NCBI RefSeq assembly: GCF_003584565.2
Contig: NZ_CP031010.1
Span: forward strand, 2,914,001-2,978,000
DNA: 64,000 bases
DNA from: Alteromonas sp. RKMC-009
Lineage (GTDB): Bacteria; Pseudomonadota; Gammaproteobacteria; Enterobacterales; Alteromonadaceae
Reading direction: 5' to 3'
The notes under the pieces are model-generated. The model was not told the DNA's origin. It searched no databases and worked only from the letters and a program-made list of their open reading frames with translations. The position numbers and the translations under genes were made by a program. Positions 18,396 through 30,119 of the stretch are shown here, piece after piece (within the stretch, counting starts at the first letter, position 1; every line of letters starts with the position of its first letter).

Positions 18396-18535
18396 GTACC
18401 GGATGGTTAATTCTCATCATTTTACTGGCCGCCGGCTTTATCATCGGCAACATTTTACTGCTTAAGTCGTCGTCAAAGTTCAGAGTACCGAAAGACTTCA
18501 CGCCGCGAAAATGGGATGACGAAGAAGACAAATAA
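18392..18535 (+). CDS. DUF2897 micro-protein, single-pass membrane
   Basis: 47 codons from an ATG that overlaps the preceding stop (ATGA) to TAA at 18533. Residues 4-26 are a strong membrane segment (GWLILIILLAAGFIIGNILLL). A short charged cytoplasmic tail ends in DDEEDK. This pattern and size fit DUF2897, a family found in Alteromonadales and relatives. Function is unknown. Coupled translation with the M15 peptidase gene supports its being real. Confidence 0.8.
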   Translation: MSTGWLILIILLAAGFIIGNILLLKSSSKFRVPKDFTPRKWDDEEDK

Positions 18536-18552
18536 TCGTCTTCTTCTCATTA

Positions 18553-18876
18553 TTACCCGTTAACCCGTACCGCAGTGCCACTGATACTGACCATCAGCAT
18601 ACTGCCTTTTTCACCGATAACTTCATAGTCGATATCAATACCCACAACCGCATTTGCGCCCATGGCACGGGCTTCCTGTTCCAGCTCTGCGAAGGCCATT
18701 TTACGTGCTTTGGTGAGCTCGTCTTCATAGGAACCTGACCGCCCGCCGACGATATCGCGGATTGAAGCAAACAAATCTTTAAAAATGTTCGCGCCCATGA
18801 CCGCCTCGCCGATGACGATACCGTGATATTGCGAAATGGTTTTACCTTCAATACCGGGTGTTGTTGTTAAAATCAT
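18553..18876 (-). CDS. ybjQ: YbjQ family protein
   Basis: 107 residues matching the YbjQ/UPF0145 family: [45 protein letters not shown], and [20 protein letters not shown]. The family forms pentamers and has been labelled heavy-metal-binding, but its function is not established. The ATG overlaps the TGA of the HIT gene (ATGA), with GGAGG nine bases upstream, so it is the third gene of astE-HIT-ybjQ. Confidence 0.92.
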   Translation of the reverse strand: MILTTTPGIEGKTISQYHGIVIGEAVMGANIFKDLFASIRDIVGGRSGSYEDELTKARKMAFAELEQEARAMGANAVVGIDIDYEVIGEKGSMLMVSISGTAVRVNG

Positions 18877-19289
18877 CTTTTTTCCTCCGTTGAAAAAGCG
18901 TTTTTCAATGCCTCAATGCGTGCTGCCAGTTCACTGTCACCATAAGGTATAGCAGGCTGCCTTCCCCACACAGGCGCAGGCCAGGCGATATCCTCTTCAT
19001 AACGGCAAAGGTGATGAATATGCAGTTGCCTGACCACATTACCCAGTGCAGCAATGTTCAGTTTATAAGGCGCATACAATGAGGATAATACCTTACAACA
19101 TAAGCGGGACTCCTGCACATACTGCTGCATTTGCCGGTCATCAAGCTCGTGTAACTCTGCCAGACCTTCGACACGGGGAACGAGGATAAGCCAGGGAAAC
19201 TGACTGTCATTCATCAGCAGCACGCGGCAAAGTGCTAAATCGGTTACCAGCACCGTATCGTTTTGCAAGCGCTCATCGAGTTTAAACAT
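18873..19289 (-). CDS. HIT-domain protein (QxHxH variant)
   Basis: 138 residues from ATG 19289 ([18 protein letters not shown]). The frame runs further upstream, but only as antisense-like sequence inside astE. HIT-superfamily features are [20 protein letters not shown] and the active-site triad written QLHIHH instead of HxHxH, so the nucleophilic His is kept and the first His is Gln. This is typical of a proteobacterial subgroup ending in WPAPVWG. It would hydrolyse nucleotidyl phosphates, substrate unknown. It overlaps astE by 8 bp. Confidence 0.85.
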   Translation of the reverse strand: MFKLDERLQNDTVLVTDLALCRVLLMNDSQFPWLILVPRVEGLAELHELDDRQMQQYVQESRLCCKVLSSLYAPYKLNIAALGNVVRQLHIHHLCRYEEDIAWPAPVWGRQPAIPYGDSELAARIEALKNAFSTEEKR

Positions 19290-20319
19290 TAATGTACTCC
19301 AGTGAAGCCGGAACGACCGTGAGAATAGCACGCTGCCCGATAGCCACATTGGCGTTGGGAAACACCACTGCTTCGCCGTCCTGTTCAGCAAAATATTCTG
19401 CGCCGGTTTCAGATGCCAGCTTATCGCCTTCTGCAAAATCCATGAAATTGGGTGTATCGTCAGCAAAATGCAGTACAAAATCTTCAGCCTGCTTATTGAT
19501 CACCTGATTAACCCGGTAAATCACCATATCAGATAAATCGTCATTCAATGATATTTGCTGCTCACACACCAGCGAGATAAGCGCATTTCTCGCCTCTTCA
19601 AACCGCGCCATGTCGTTCTGACCAAAGGGCTGCACTTTTCCAAGCTCAACGGTAAACGAATGGGCGCCGTGATTCAGTGACGAGTGATAGCTGTAGGTGG
19701 TAGTCGGTGACTCTGAAAGTAAAATCGTTTTTACACCACAGGCCTTCATAAACGACAGTTGTTCACGGCTATAGGGTTTGCCATGGAGAAACGGATACAC
19801 TGCGAATTTTTCGTTTTTAGATTCACGGATAGCAGTGTGCAAATCATAGTGCAGTTTCTCGGCGTTATCTCCGGCATCAGCGAAGAATGCCGCCATGGTA
19901 TCTTCAAGTTGCTTCGCACGGATACGCTCATCATTCACCAGCCCTTCTCCGGCTGAATGCGCACCACAGAACAGGCGGTTCATATTTTCTTCGGTGAAGC
20001 GTTTCGCAATGGCCATAGCATCCAGGTTCCCGAATTGAAACAGCACCGCATGCGCAGGAACAAGAGAACCGGTGAACAGGCGTTTTACCATGTCATCACA
20101 GATTTCAATGGGGGCAGTTTCATTGCCGTGAACGCCGGAGGAAAGCACAATGTATTTACTGTCAGCATTAAGCGTTTGAGGGTAAAAAGCGACAATGCCG
20201 GGCGCAATAATGTGAACACGCACACCGTTTTCAAGTTGCAAAGTCTGAGGTTCAACAATATCAGAAGAAAAACGGGAGAGATTGAGAAAATCGCCGTGGG
20301 CGAGCAAGCGGGTACGCAT
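19282..20319 (-). CDS. astE: succinylglutamate desuccinylase
   Basis: 345 residues of the AstE/ASPA (M14-like zinc hydrolase) family: VLSSGVHGNETAPIEI holds the zinc ligands, then FQFGNLDAM, a YDLHTAIR segment, and PTTTYSYHSSLNHGAHSFTVELGKV. AstE makes glutamate and succinate in the last step of the AST arginine catabolic route. The other ast genes are not in this window, so here it is detached from the pathway operon. It is first of a three-gene minus-strand set. Confidence 0.9.
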   Translation of the reverse strand: MRTRLLAHGDFLNLSRFSSDIVEPQTLQLENGVRVHIIAPGIVAFYPQTLNADSKYIVLSSGVHGNETAPIEICDDMVKRLFTGSLVPAHAVLFQFGNLDAMAIAKRFTEENMNRLFCGAHSAGEGLVNDERIRAKQLEDTMAAFFADAGDNAEKLHYDLHTAIRESKNEKFAVYPFLHGKPYSREQLSFMKACGVKTILLSESPTTTYSYHSSLNHGAHSFTVELGKVQPFGQNDMARFEEARNALISLVCEQQISLNDDLSDMVIYRVNQVINKQAEDFVLHFADDTPNFMDFAEGDKLASETGAEYFAEQDGEAVVFPNANVAIGQRAILTVVPASLEYINV

Positions 20320-20395
20320 GGATATCCTGTCGTTTATGCAATTAATACCGCAGGATTCTATCTATTGTGCAGCTAAAAAGCCAAACCTGACCGGT

Positions 20396-21727
20396 TTACA
20401 CCAGCATCCTGCGTAAAGGAGAGTCACCAATCATAATATCCTGGTGGGCAAGACTGATAAATTCATTAAGTGGTACAGCGCGGGAAAACAGATACCCCTG
20501 CCCTGTCAGAATGCCTATTTCTCTTAAGGTATGCAGCTGTTCTGTTGTTTCCACCCCTTCTGCAATCACCTGGCAATTTTTTGCTTTGCCGATAATTTTA
20601 GCCGCTTCAATAATGGCACGGTTCACCGGGTTGTCTCCCAGTTCCATCACAAATGACTTATCAATCTTGAGAGCATCAATATTAAGTTCCCGGATAAACG
20701 CCAGGTTGGAATAGCCTTTCCCGAAATCATCCACTGCAATGCCGATACCCAGAGCACCCAGCTCATGCAGTTGCTTTTTCACCATCAATGAGTTCGTCAG
20801 GGCAACGTCTTCTGTCAATTCCAGTTCAAAACGACTGAGATCCAATGCGTATTTATCTCTGAGACGGACCAGCGCGGGAATAAGTTTACTGTCGTACAGC
20901 TGTGTCGGCGAAATGTTTACCGACAATGAAACATTCAGACCCTGTGCATCCAGTTTCACCATGTTCTGAAATGCCTGTTCGAACGTCCAGTAAGCCAGTT
21001 CATTCATCATGTTGTAGGATTCAGCTGCTTCAATCAGCGGACCCGGAAACAACACACCATCCAGCGGATGATTCCAGCGTAATAGACATTCTGCACCGGT
21101 AATTTGCAGTGTATTCAGATCAACCTGAGGCTGGAAATACAATTCCAGCTCATTTTGTTGCAGTGCCCGCTTGAGATCGGCTTTCAGTGCAAGACTGCGT
21201 CCTGTCTCCGCTTTTTCATCCATGGACATAACATGGAAATTTTCATACTTATTTTCTTTTGCCTGCTTGAGGGCTGCTTCTGCACGGGAAACAAACGCAG
21301 TAATATCGAACTTGTCCTGCTTACCACTGACCGCCCCGACATTAAAATCAGCAATAAAAGCATGATTGCCGTGATGCATGGGGGTTTTGAAGTGTTCGAC
21401 GATATGCTCAAACGTAGCACGAAGTTCTTTCTGTTTGATTTTGTCAGGAAAAACGATACCGAAAACATCACCGCTGATGCGGCCGAAACGCAGGTGTTCA
21501 TCAAAGAGCAGAATGATCCGGTTCGCAATTTCCAGCAAAAACTGGTCTGCGACATTGATACCAAGACTGGTGGTCACATCGGAAAAACGCACCACGTCGA
21601 TAAGCATCAGGGAGACATGCTTATGTTTTTCCGCACATTGCTCTATGGTATCGATAAAGGCATAGCGGTTTGGAATTGTCGCCAAACTTTGATGTAGACG
21701 GCTCATATCAGGTGGCAATCCGGTCAC
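20396..21727 (-). CDS. EAL phosphodiesterase with degenerate GGDEF domain
   Basis: 443 residues, without obvious membrane segment or PAS domain. The N-terminal GGDEF-like domain (to about residue 165) has SGDVF at the signature site, so cyclase activity is unlikely. The EAL domain (about 190-430) keeps catalytic elements: AECLLRW (E kept, A changed to C), VDDFGKGYSNLAF, ALKIDKSF, and IAEGVET. It is predicted to hydrolyse cyclic di-GMP to pGpG, with the GGDEF part perhaps as a GTP sensor (inference). The GTG at 21727 has little ribosome site; ATG at 21706 is an alternative. It is monocistronic, behind a terminator. Confidence 0.88.
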   Translation of the reverse strand: MTGLPPDMSRLHQSLATIPNRYAFIDTIEQCAEKHKHVSLMLIDVVRFSDVTTSLGINVADQFLLEIANRIILLFDEHLRFGRISGDVFGIVFPDKIKQKELRATFEHIVEHFKTPMHHGNHAFIADFNVGAVSGKQDKFDITAFVSRAEAALKQAKENKYENFHVMSMDEKAETGRSLALKADLKRALQQNELELYFQPQVDLNTLQITGAECLLRWNHPLDGVLFPGPLIEAAESYNMMNELAYWTFEQAFQNMVKLDAQGLNVSLSVNISPTQLYDSKLIPALVRLRDKYALDLSRFELELTEDVALTNSLMVKKQLHELGALGIGIAVDDFGKGYSNLAFIRELNIDALKIDKSFVMELGDNPVNRAIIEAAKIIGKAKNCQVIAEGVETTEQLHTLREIGILTGQGYLFSRAVPLNEFISLAHQDIMIGDSPLRRMLV

Positions 21728-21749
21728 TGAAATTTTCTTTTATTATTTA

Positions 21750-21780
21750 TCTATAAAAACATGCGGGAGCCAGTCCCGCA
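21750..21780 (-). terminator. Rho-independent terminator of the DMT exporter gene
   Basis: TGCGGGA and TCCCGCA form a 7-bp stem with a 5-base loop at 21762-21780. On the minus strand it is followed by TGTTTTTAT. It lies between the upstream exporter gene and the EAL gene. Confidence 0.7.
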
Positions 21781-21942
21781 ACCATTCTTTTGTATTAACG
21801 CATATATAAGAAAGTACCTGAACATTTAATCAGACAAATGGTGTGTTTACCAAGTTAGATAGTCGTAAATGTTTGCACTTTAGTATAAAACACTCCTTTC
21901 GCCGTAAATGACTTATTTTACTCTTTGGCTGAGTTTACTTAT

Positions 21943-22860
21943 TCAGACAATCGGGGGTTGTCCCAAAGCAGCAAGTTTTTGCTTCCTGCCCGCAAGCAGG
22001 CTGCCAATCGAATTGACTACGAGCGCAAGAAATATAATTGCCATACCTGTTAAAGCCATTGTATTTAACGACTCATTGAGCCACCAGGCACTGAGAATAG
22101 CTACCCAAACCGGTTCGAGGGTCATCACTATCGCTCCCTGCCCTTCCGGAGACATGCTCTGTGCTTTCAATAAAAAGAAAAAACGCAGGCAGGTAGCAAG
22201 CACAATGCTTAACACCAGCCACTGCCACACTTCTGAGACGGATTGTGTCGCACTCTGCTCTGTGACCAGATAGGCGATAAAGCAAATGGTGCCGGCTGAG
22301 ATGAGTTGAAAGCACGTTTGTGTGACGGGTGGTATATCTGAGCAATATTTGCCATTAACGTTAAAATACAGTGCATAAAGTACAGCTGAAACCAGAAACA
22401 AAATATCAGAAGGCACGAGTACAAAGCCGTTTCTCAACGCAAGAAAGATCAGCCCCGGCACCGCAATTGCTACAGAAATCCATGTGTGCCTTTTGGCACG
22501 GTAACCAAAAAATAATCCCGTCACCGGTATGAGAAGAAAACTCAGGCTAAGCAAAAATGCGCCTGCCCCCAATCCTTCAGACAATAACAGACCCGCTCCC
22601 CAAACTGCGGTTTGCACGCCCAGCAAACATCCTGTCATGAGTGCCCGCCGGCGCTTCTGCATGGAGGTACCCAACACTTGACGGGGCTTCAATCCTCCGA
22701 CCATCAGACCCGAAATGACAAATCGTATAGCCAGGAAAAACATGGGTGTCATGGCAGAAATAACAAATTTTGAAAATAACCAGCCGGAGGCTGCTAATAG
22801 CGTGACGACAATAAGAAGTGTATGAGCATAAAGCTCTGTGTTAACCGGTTTATTTTGCAA
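21943..22860 (-). CDS. DMT superfamily (EamA) transporter, copy 1
   Basis: 305 residues with about ten hydrophobic segments and two EamA repeats. PxxFLAIRFVISG in the first repeat and LEPVWVAILSAWWLNESL in the second are typical of drug/metabolite exporters of the inner membrane. The start is TTG at 22860, preceded by AGGAC about ten bases upstream; no internal ATG is plausible. It is on the same strand as the LysR gene 78 bp upstream and may be transcribed with it. Substrate unknown. Confidence 0.85.
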   Translation of the reverse strand: MQNKPVNTELYAHTLLIVVTLLAASGWLFSKFVISAMTPMFFLAIRFVISGLMVGGLKPRQVLGTSMQKRRRALMTGCLLGVQTAVWGAGLLLSEGLGAGAFLLSLSFLLIPVTGLFFGYRAKRHTWISVAIAVPGLIFLALRNGFVLVPSDILFLVSAVLYALYFNVNGKYCSDIPPVTQTCFQLISAGTICFIAYLVTEQSATQSVSEVWQWLVLSIVLATCLRFFFLLKAQSMSPEGQGAIVMTLEPVWVAILSAWWLNESLNTMALTGMAIIFLALVVNSIGSLLAGRKQKLAALGQPPIV

Positions 22861-22938
22861 TTGACGAAAGTCCTTTATTAACCAGCCTGTCAGACTGGTG
22901 TTTGCATTCGATAAAAATGAAGGGGAATAATGGAATGG

Positions 22939-23802
22939 TTAGTTTACCGCACCGGGCGCTGTTAATGCACAATCAATAAACGCAGAAATGGCACTGGATG
23001 GATTGTCTTTTCTGTACACCAGATAGGTTGGTGCAAAAGCGATATCTTCATCTACCGTTTTCAATGTTAGCCCTTCAGTTTGATGCAGTGCCAGTACTGA
23101 GCGGGGCACCATGGCAAGTCCCATTCCGGCGATAACACAGCCAATCATGGTGAAGTGACTGGGGATCTCCGTGACTCTTTCGCAAACATGATTGTGTCTG
23201 GCGAGCCACTTTTCCAGTCGATGTCGATACGAGCAGCCGCGGCTGTAGCCAACCATGGTTAACGTCTCCGGCAGTGCAGAGCTGCTTTCCCACTCACGGG
23301 GCAAGATGAGCACTAACTCTTCTTCAAAGCACTTCACCCGTTCCAGCCTTGGATCGTCAGGCGGATCCGATGCCATCACCAGGTCAAGTTCACCGCTGAG
23401 TACTTTCTCCACCAGCGGCATCGATGCATTGGCTGTCAACTCGAGCTGTACCGCATCATACTGGCGATGGAAACGGGCAAGAATACCGGGTAAACGGGAA
23501 GCGGCACTGCTCTCCATTGAACCCAGCCGCAATAAACCGCCCGGTTCTGCAAGGGTTAATTCAGCGATGGCCTGTTTCTGAAGTTGTAATATCTTGCCGG
23601 TGTAATCCAACAATCTGAGACCGGCAGAAGTTACGGTTAAACGGTTACCTTCCCGCAAAAATAAATCTACGTTCAACTCCCCTTCCAGCTTCTTTAACCT
23701 TGCCGTGACGTTGGACGGCACCCGGTGAAGAGATTCTGCCGCCCGGCTGACGCCCTTATGCTCCACAACAGCCTTAAACACCACCAGATCTGAAATGTCC
23801 AT
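22939..23802 (-). CDS. LysR-family transcriptional regulator
   Basis: 287 residues from ATG 23802 (MDISDLVVFKAVVEHKG), which has GAGG five bases upstream. The frame extends two codons to a GTG. The winged-helix DNA-binding domain (VSRAAESLHRVPSNVTARLKKLE) is followed by a periplasmic-binding-like effector domain starting LLRLGSMESSAASRLP. It diverges from an EamA exporter gene across 139 bp containing a 15-bp palindrome, the classical LysR layout. It probably activates that exporter in response to its substrate. Confidence 0.92.
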   Translation of the reverse strand: MDISDLVVFKAVVEHKGVSRAAESLHRVPSNVTARLKKLEGELNVDLFLREGNRLTVTSAGLRLLDYTGKILQLQKQAIAELTLAEPGGLLRLGSMESSAASRLPGILARFHRQYDAVQLELTANASMPLVEKVLSGELDLVMASDPPDDPRLERVKCFEEELVLILPREWESSSALPETLTMVGYSRGCSYRHRLEKWLARHNHVCERVTEIPSHFTMIGCVIAGMGLAMVPRSVLALHQTEGLTLKTVDEDIAFAPTYLVYRKDNPSSAISAFIDCALTAPGAVN

Positions 23803-23845
23803 CCGCACCTCACTTCAATTATTATGAAAGAAATCTTCTCATTTA

Positions 23846-23860
23846 TTCATTATTAATGAA
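23846..23860. promoter_or_regulatory. palindromic LysR-type operator
   Basis: TTCATTA-T-TAATGAA is a perfect inverted repeat containing the LysR T-N11-A pattern. It lies between the divergent LysR and EamA genes, overlapping the expected -35 zone of a TATACT -10 box at 23874-23879 that lacks a good -35. Confidence 0.6.
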
Positions 23861-23941
23861 ACAAGTAATCCCTTATACTTTTGCACAAGGGTTAAGGCAA
23901 TGATTGCCTGATACCGGAAAATTGCACCACGGAGAACTACC

Positions 23942-24859
23942 ATGACAGCGCAAAACAGCGCCAGCCAGAACACACTGAAAGGGTTAGGTTATGCCCTTGC
24001 TGCTGTCCTCATATGGACAGGATTCATACTCATCAGTAAAGCAGGAGCCGTATCATCCATGGCAGTGCCGGATATGCTGATGGTGCGCTTCGGTACAGCT
24101 TGCCTGCTGTTCTCTCCGTTCATTTACAAGCACCGCAAGGTAATATTCCAGTGGCGTATGTTTGTGCTCGGCGCGATTGGCGGCGTGGCATACGGCGTAT
24201 CGGTTTTCACCGGTTTCGCCCTTGCGCCGGCTACCCATGCCGCATTACTGCTACCCGGATTAATGCCTGTCATGATTGCAGTACTGGCCTATTTCATCGC
24301 AAATGAGAGACATCGTCTTTCGTCACAAATCGGTATTGCACTAAGCAGCACAGGAATTATCGCTTTGCTGTCTGAAACGTTGCTCGCAGACAGTCACTAC
24401 TTGTCCGGCGATCTGAGTTTTGTCATTGCCTGTTTGTTCTGGGGAATTTTTACGGTATTGCTAAGACGGTGGCAGTTTGCGCCCTGGCACGCCACGCTGG
24501 GTATTATTGCGACCACAACAATACTGTTCGCGCCGGTATACATTCTGTTTCTGCCACATAATATTGCGCAGCAAAGTTTTGAAATGCTGGGCCTGCAGGC
24601 TTTTTATCAGGGTGTAATGGCTACAACCGTTCAAATGGTATTGTATGCCCGCGCCGTGCATATTCTCGGAGCAACCAAAATGGGTGGCTTAATGGCACTG
24701 GTGCCGGTATTTGCCAGTACGCTGGCTGTGCCCATGTTCAACGAACAATGGACAACTGGCCTGTCTGTTGCCCTGGTGATGATATTAGCCGGCACACTGG
24801 TAAGTAACCTGCCCGCATCGTTTTTCACCAGAAAGCGTAAGGCCGCAGCCGCCTGCTGA
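23942..24859 (+). CDS. DMT superfamily (EamA) transporter, copy 2
   Basis: 305 residues with about ten membrane segments and two EamA repeats (GLGYALAAVLIWTGFILISK near the start, then VRFGTACLLFSP). The C-terminal repeat includes GGLMALVPVFASTLAVPMFNEQW. It is an inner-membrane exporter of unknown small molecule. ATG at 23942 follows a GGAGA ribosome site. It is likely under the divergent LysR regulator. It is equal in length to the exporter on the other side of LysR but clearly different in sequence. Confidence 0.88.
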   Translation: MTAQNSASQNTLKGLGYALAAVLIWTGFILISKAGAVSSMAVPDMLMVRFGTACLLFSPFIYKHRKVIFQWRMFVLGAIGGVAYGVSVFTGFALAPATHAALLLPGLMPVMIAVLAYFIANERHRLSSQIGIALSSTGIIALLSETLLADSHYLSGDLSFVIACLFWGIFTVLLRRWQFAPWHATLGIIATTTILFAPVYILFLPHNIAQQSFEMLGLQAFYQGVMATTVQMVLYARAVHILGATKMGGLMALVPVFASTLAVPMFNEQWTTGLSVALVMILAGTLVSNLPASFFTRKRKAAAAC

Positions 24860-24880
24860 TCGGGGCCGACTTTTAAAGCC

Positions 24881-24920
24881 AAAAAAAGCCCGGTATCTTT
24901 TCAGATCCCGGGCCTTCGTT
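24881..24920. terminator. bidirectional terminator between exporter gene and glgP
   Basis: GCCCGG (24888-24893) pairs with CCGGGC (24908-24913), with inner ATCT/AGAT pairing. An A-run lies on the left side and TTCGTTGTT on the right. It separates convergent genes; the A-run serves glgP on the minus strand. Confidence 0.65.
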
Positions 24921-24938
24921 GTTGTTCGTTCTATAAAT

Positions 24939-27428
<2,490 letters not shown>

Positions 27429-27482
27429 ATCAGTTCTCACTTTACTATGGCGATGTAAACTGGCTACAAATTAGCCTTACAC

Positions 27483-27497
27483 TGTAATTAAATTACA
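27483..27497. promoter_or_regulatory. palindromic operator upstream of glgP
   Basis: TGTAATT-A-AATTACA is a perfect 15-bp inverted repeat about 55 bp upstream of the glgP start. The cognate regulator is not identifiable from this window. The shape suits a dimeric repressor or activator. Confidence 0.5.
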
Positions 27498-27568
27498 CAA
27501 TAAAATATCGATATGGCAGCAATATAGCAGCGTTAAAAACGATTTTTTGTAAAATGTTTGTTAATTTT

Positions 27569-27605
27569 CAAAAAAAATGGGCTGCATTTAAAAATACAGC
27601 CCATT
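27569..27605 (-). terminator. Rho-independent terminator of pgm
   Basis: AATGGGCTG (27576-27584) pairs with CAGCCCATT (27597-27605), a 9-bp stem. On the minus strand it is followed by a run of eight T. It lies about 50 bp after the pgm stop. Confidence 0.85.
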
Positions 27606-27653
27606 TATTAACAATAAATTTACATTTTAAACATCAAGTTTAAACATTTGCGT

Positions 27654-29306
27654 TTATTTGATAATTTTTGCTACCAGTTCTTCCGCTTCTTTGATGAGAG
27701 ATTGTAAGTGACTTTCACCATTAAAACTCTCTGCGTAAATTTTATAAATTTGTTCAGTACCGGAAGGTCGTGCGGCAAACCATCCATTTTCAGTGGACAC
27801 CTTCACTCCCCCGATGGCAGCATTATTGCCCGGAGCATGAGTTTGCACTGAAGTAATTGACTCTCCGGCGAGGGAGTCGCTGGTCACCACAGAGGCATCC
27901 ATGGCGGACAGCTTCGCTTTCTCTTCCAGGCTTGCAGCAACGTCGACCCGCTGATACACAGGCGAACCGAATTTTTCAGTCAGCGCTTCATAATGCTCGC
28001 CGGGATCTTTACCGGTGACAGCAAGAATTTCTGCTGCCAGCAGACACATAATAAAACCGTCTTTATCCGTGGCCCAGGTTTGACCGTTGCGCTGCAGGAA
28101 AATACCGCCGGCACTTTCCTCGCCTGCGAAGGCGATTTCACCGTCGGATAATCCACCCACAAACCACTTAAAGCCCACCGGCATTTCTGCCAGTTCACGG
28201 CCCAGGTTCGCGGTAACTCTGTCAATCATTGAGCTGGATACCAGAGTTTTACCTACTTTCAGGCTTTCCGGCCAGTCAGGGCGGTGGCTGTACAGATAAT
28301 TGATAGCTACGGCCAGATAATGATTAGGGTTCATAAGGCCTGCAGCAGGACAAACAATACCATGTCTGTCGAAGTCAGGGTCGTTACCCCAGGCGAGGTC
28401 AAACTTGTCTTTCAGATCGATAAGACCGGCCATTGCATAGGCAGACGAACAGTCCATTCTCAGCTTGCCATCTTTGTCACGACGCATGAAGCCAAACTGA
28501 GGATCAACCTTGTCGTTCACAACTGTGATATCAAGGCCATATTTTTCGCTGATACGCTCCCAGTAACCGACTCCCGCTCCGCCTAAAGGATCGGTACCGA
28601 GTTTGAGCCCGGCTTTTGCAATCGCTTCCATATCCACAACTTCAGCGAGATCGTCTATGTAAGCTTCCATGAAATCCGCTTCCACGAACTTCCCTTCTGC
28701 CCGTGCCTGTTGCACGTTCATTCGCTTCACGTCTTTATTGCCCGCAGCGATAAGTGCATTAGCCCGTTTTTGAATGACAGAGGTCACATCACCATCAGCA
28801 GGTCCGCCATGGGGCGGGTTGTATTTGAAGCCACCGTCAGAAGGCGGATTGTGAGAAGGCGTAATGACAATACCGTCAGCTAAGTTCGCAGAACGTCCAC
28901 GGTTATAACGAATTATGGTGCGGGAAATAACCGGCGTGGGCGTGTAGCCACGGCTGGCGTTATCCGCCTGTTGGATCACTACTTCAACACCGTTGGCACT
29001 TAACACTTCAATTGCAGTAATCATTGCCGGTTCTGACAATGCATGGGTATCTTTACCAATATAGAGCGGACCGTCGATGCCTTCAGACTGACGATACTCT
29101 GCTAACGCCTGGCAAATTGCAGCAATGTGCGTGTCTGTGAACGTTGTATTTGCTGCTGTGCCCCTGTGACCTGATGTACCAAAACTGACAGCTTCTGCCG
29201 GCGAGTCAGCATCAGGGACATAGGTAAAATATTGGGTGATAAGTTCTGCAACGTTAATCAGTTGCTCCGGAGCTGCGGGTTCTCCTGCCTGCGGATGTAA
29301 TGCCAT
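27654..29306 (-). CDS. pgm: phosphoglucomutase (alpha-D-glucose-1,6-bisphosphate-dependent)
   Basis: 550 residues, full family length. It interconverts glucose-1-phosphate and glucose-6-phosphate. The phosphoserine loop is [15 protein letters not shown], the metal-binding loop is [11 protein letters not shown], the sugar-binding loop is GEESAGG, and the phosphate-binding site is [12 protein letters not shown]. It follows seqA by 43 bp, as in E. coli where seqA-pgm is an operon. Together with glgP downstream it links glycogen breakdown to central metabolism. Confidence 0.97.
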   Translation of the reverse strand: MALHPQAGEPAAPEQLINVAELITQYFTYVPDADSPAEAVSFGTSGHRGTAANTTFTDTHIAAICQALAEYRQSEGIDGPLYIGKDTHALSEPAMITAIEVLSANGVEVVIQQADNASRGYTPTPVISRTIIRYNRGRSANLADGIVITPSHNPPSDGGFKYNPPHGGPADGDVTSVIQKRANALIAAGNKDVKRMNVQQARAEGKFVEADFMEAYIDDLAEVVDMEAIAKAGLKLGTDPLGGAGVGYWERISEKYGLDITVVNDKVDPQFGFMRRDKDGKLRMDCSSAYAMAGLIDLKDKFDLAWGNDPDFDRHGIVCPAAGLMNPNHYLAVAINYLYSHRPDWPESLKVGKTLVSSSMIDRVTANLGRELAEMPVGFKWFVGGLSDGEIAFAGEESAGGIFLQRNGQTWATDKDGFIMCLLAAEILAVTGKDPGEHYEALTEKFGSPVYQRVDVAASLEEKAKLSAMDASVVTSDSLAGESITSVQTHAPGNNAAIGGVKVSTENGWFAARPSGTEQIYKIYAESFNGESHLQSLIKEAEELVAKIIK

Positions 29307-29349
29307 TTTTCGTCCTTTATTTAAGTGAGCGTCTTGCTAACCAGGGGTA

Positions 29350-29937
29350 TTAAGCAAATTTAGCGATAACCGTTTGCGTGGCTTCGTCGCTGTATCCCAG
29401 TGTTTTCATTACCTGTTCCAACATCGCTACTTTCTTAGCTGTGTTGTTATTTGTCACTACCCAGTAGGGTGAGTCAGGAATAGATTTAGGGTTAGTACTG
29501 CTTCCCGTACTCAGCAACGCGTCTTTGCTGGTTGCGAAGTAAATACGATTTTTACCCTTAATTTGTTCAACATTTGCAAAGGCATCGCTGTGCAAATCAT
29601 GAAGTTCAGACAGAATAAACAGAAACAGATCAACCCGTTTGGTGTACTGCGCCAGTGCAGCACTGGTGAGTCTCGCTTCGATATCTCCGCTGCCGTGCTC
29701 TACAGCAAGTGGGGCAGAAACCGTTGTTGACTGTGACGGTGTTTTCGTTTGACGGGCTTTAACAGGAGCCGCTTTTTTCACCGCGGGAGCCGCCTTTACA
29801 GGTGCTGCTTTTACTTCGTTACTTTCAGCATCACCCAGCAGTAAACGACGCAGGATGTCCGACGCATTTTCGCCGATGTGTTTTGTCTGACTTGCTATAA
29901 ACGTATACAGCTCATCATCAATTTCAATGATTTTCAT
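29350..29937 (-). CDS. seqA: negative modulator of replication initiation SeqA
   Basis: 195 residues. The N-terminal oligomerisation domain MKIIEIDDELYTFIASQTKHIGENASDILRRLL (residues 1-33) is characteristic. A Lys/Ala/Pro-rich linker (about 43-80) is followed by the C-terminal domain that binds hemimethylated GATC (FLFILSELHDLH, IYFATSKDALL, NPKSIPDSPYWVVTNNNTAKK). SeqA sequesters the newly replicated origin. Its presence implies Dam methylation in this organism. It is transcribed with pgm. Confidence 0.96.
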   Translation of the reverse strand: MKIIEIDDELYTFIASQTKHIGENASDILRRLLLGDAESNEVKAAPVKAAPAVKKAAPVKARQTKTPSQSTTVSAPLAVEHGSGDIEARLTSAALAQYTKRVDLFLFILSELHDLHSDAFANVEQIKGKNRIYFATSKDALLSTGSSTNPKSIPDSPYWVVTNNNTAKKVAMLEQVMKTLGYSDEATQTVIAKFA

Positions 29938-30119
29938 ATGGTACTTCCTTAATAAACCGGTCCATTATAGACAACAAGGATATTGATAACAGCACTAAAT
30001 CAGGTTCACTCAGGTAATTTATATCACCCGGCGCAGACACCGTGTCTATACTCAGGTATCAACAGGATAACAGCAATTCCCTTCAGAATTGCTAGCATGT
30101 ATAAATAAGGACAAACCGG

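Noticed and set aside
21104..21697. 197-codon plus-strand frame inside the EAL gene
   Set aside because: Fully antisense to a clear EAL/GGDEF gene, Cys/Phe-rich, no domain.
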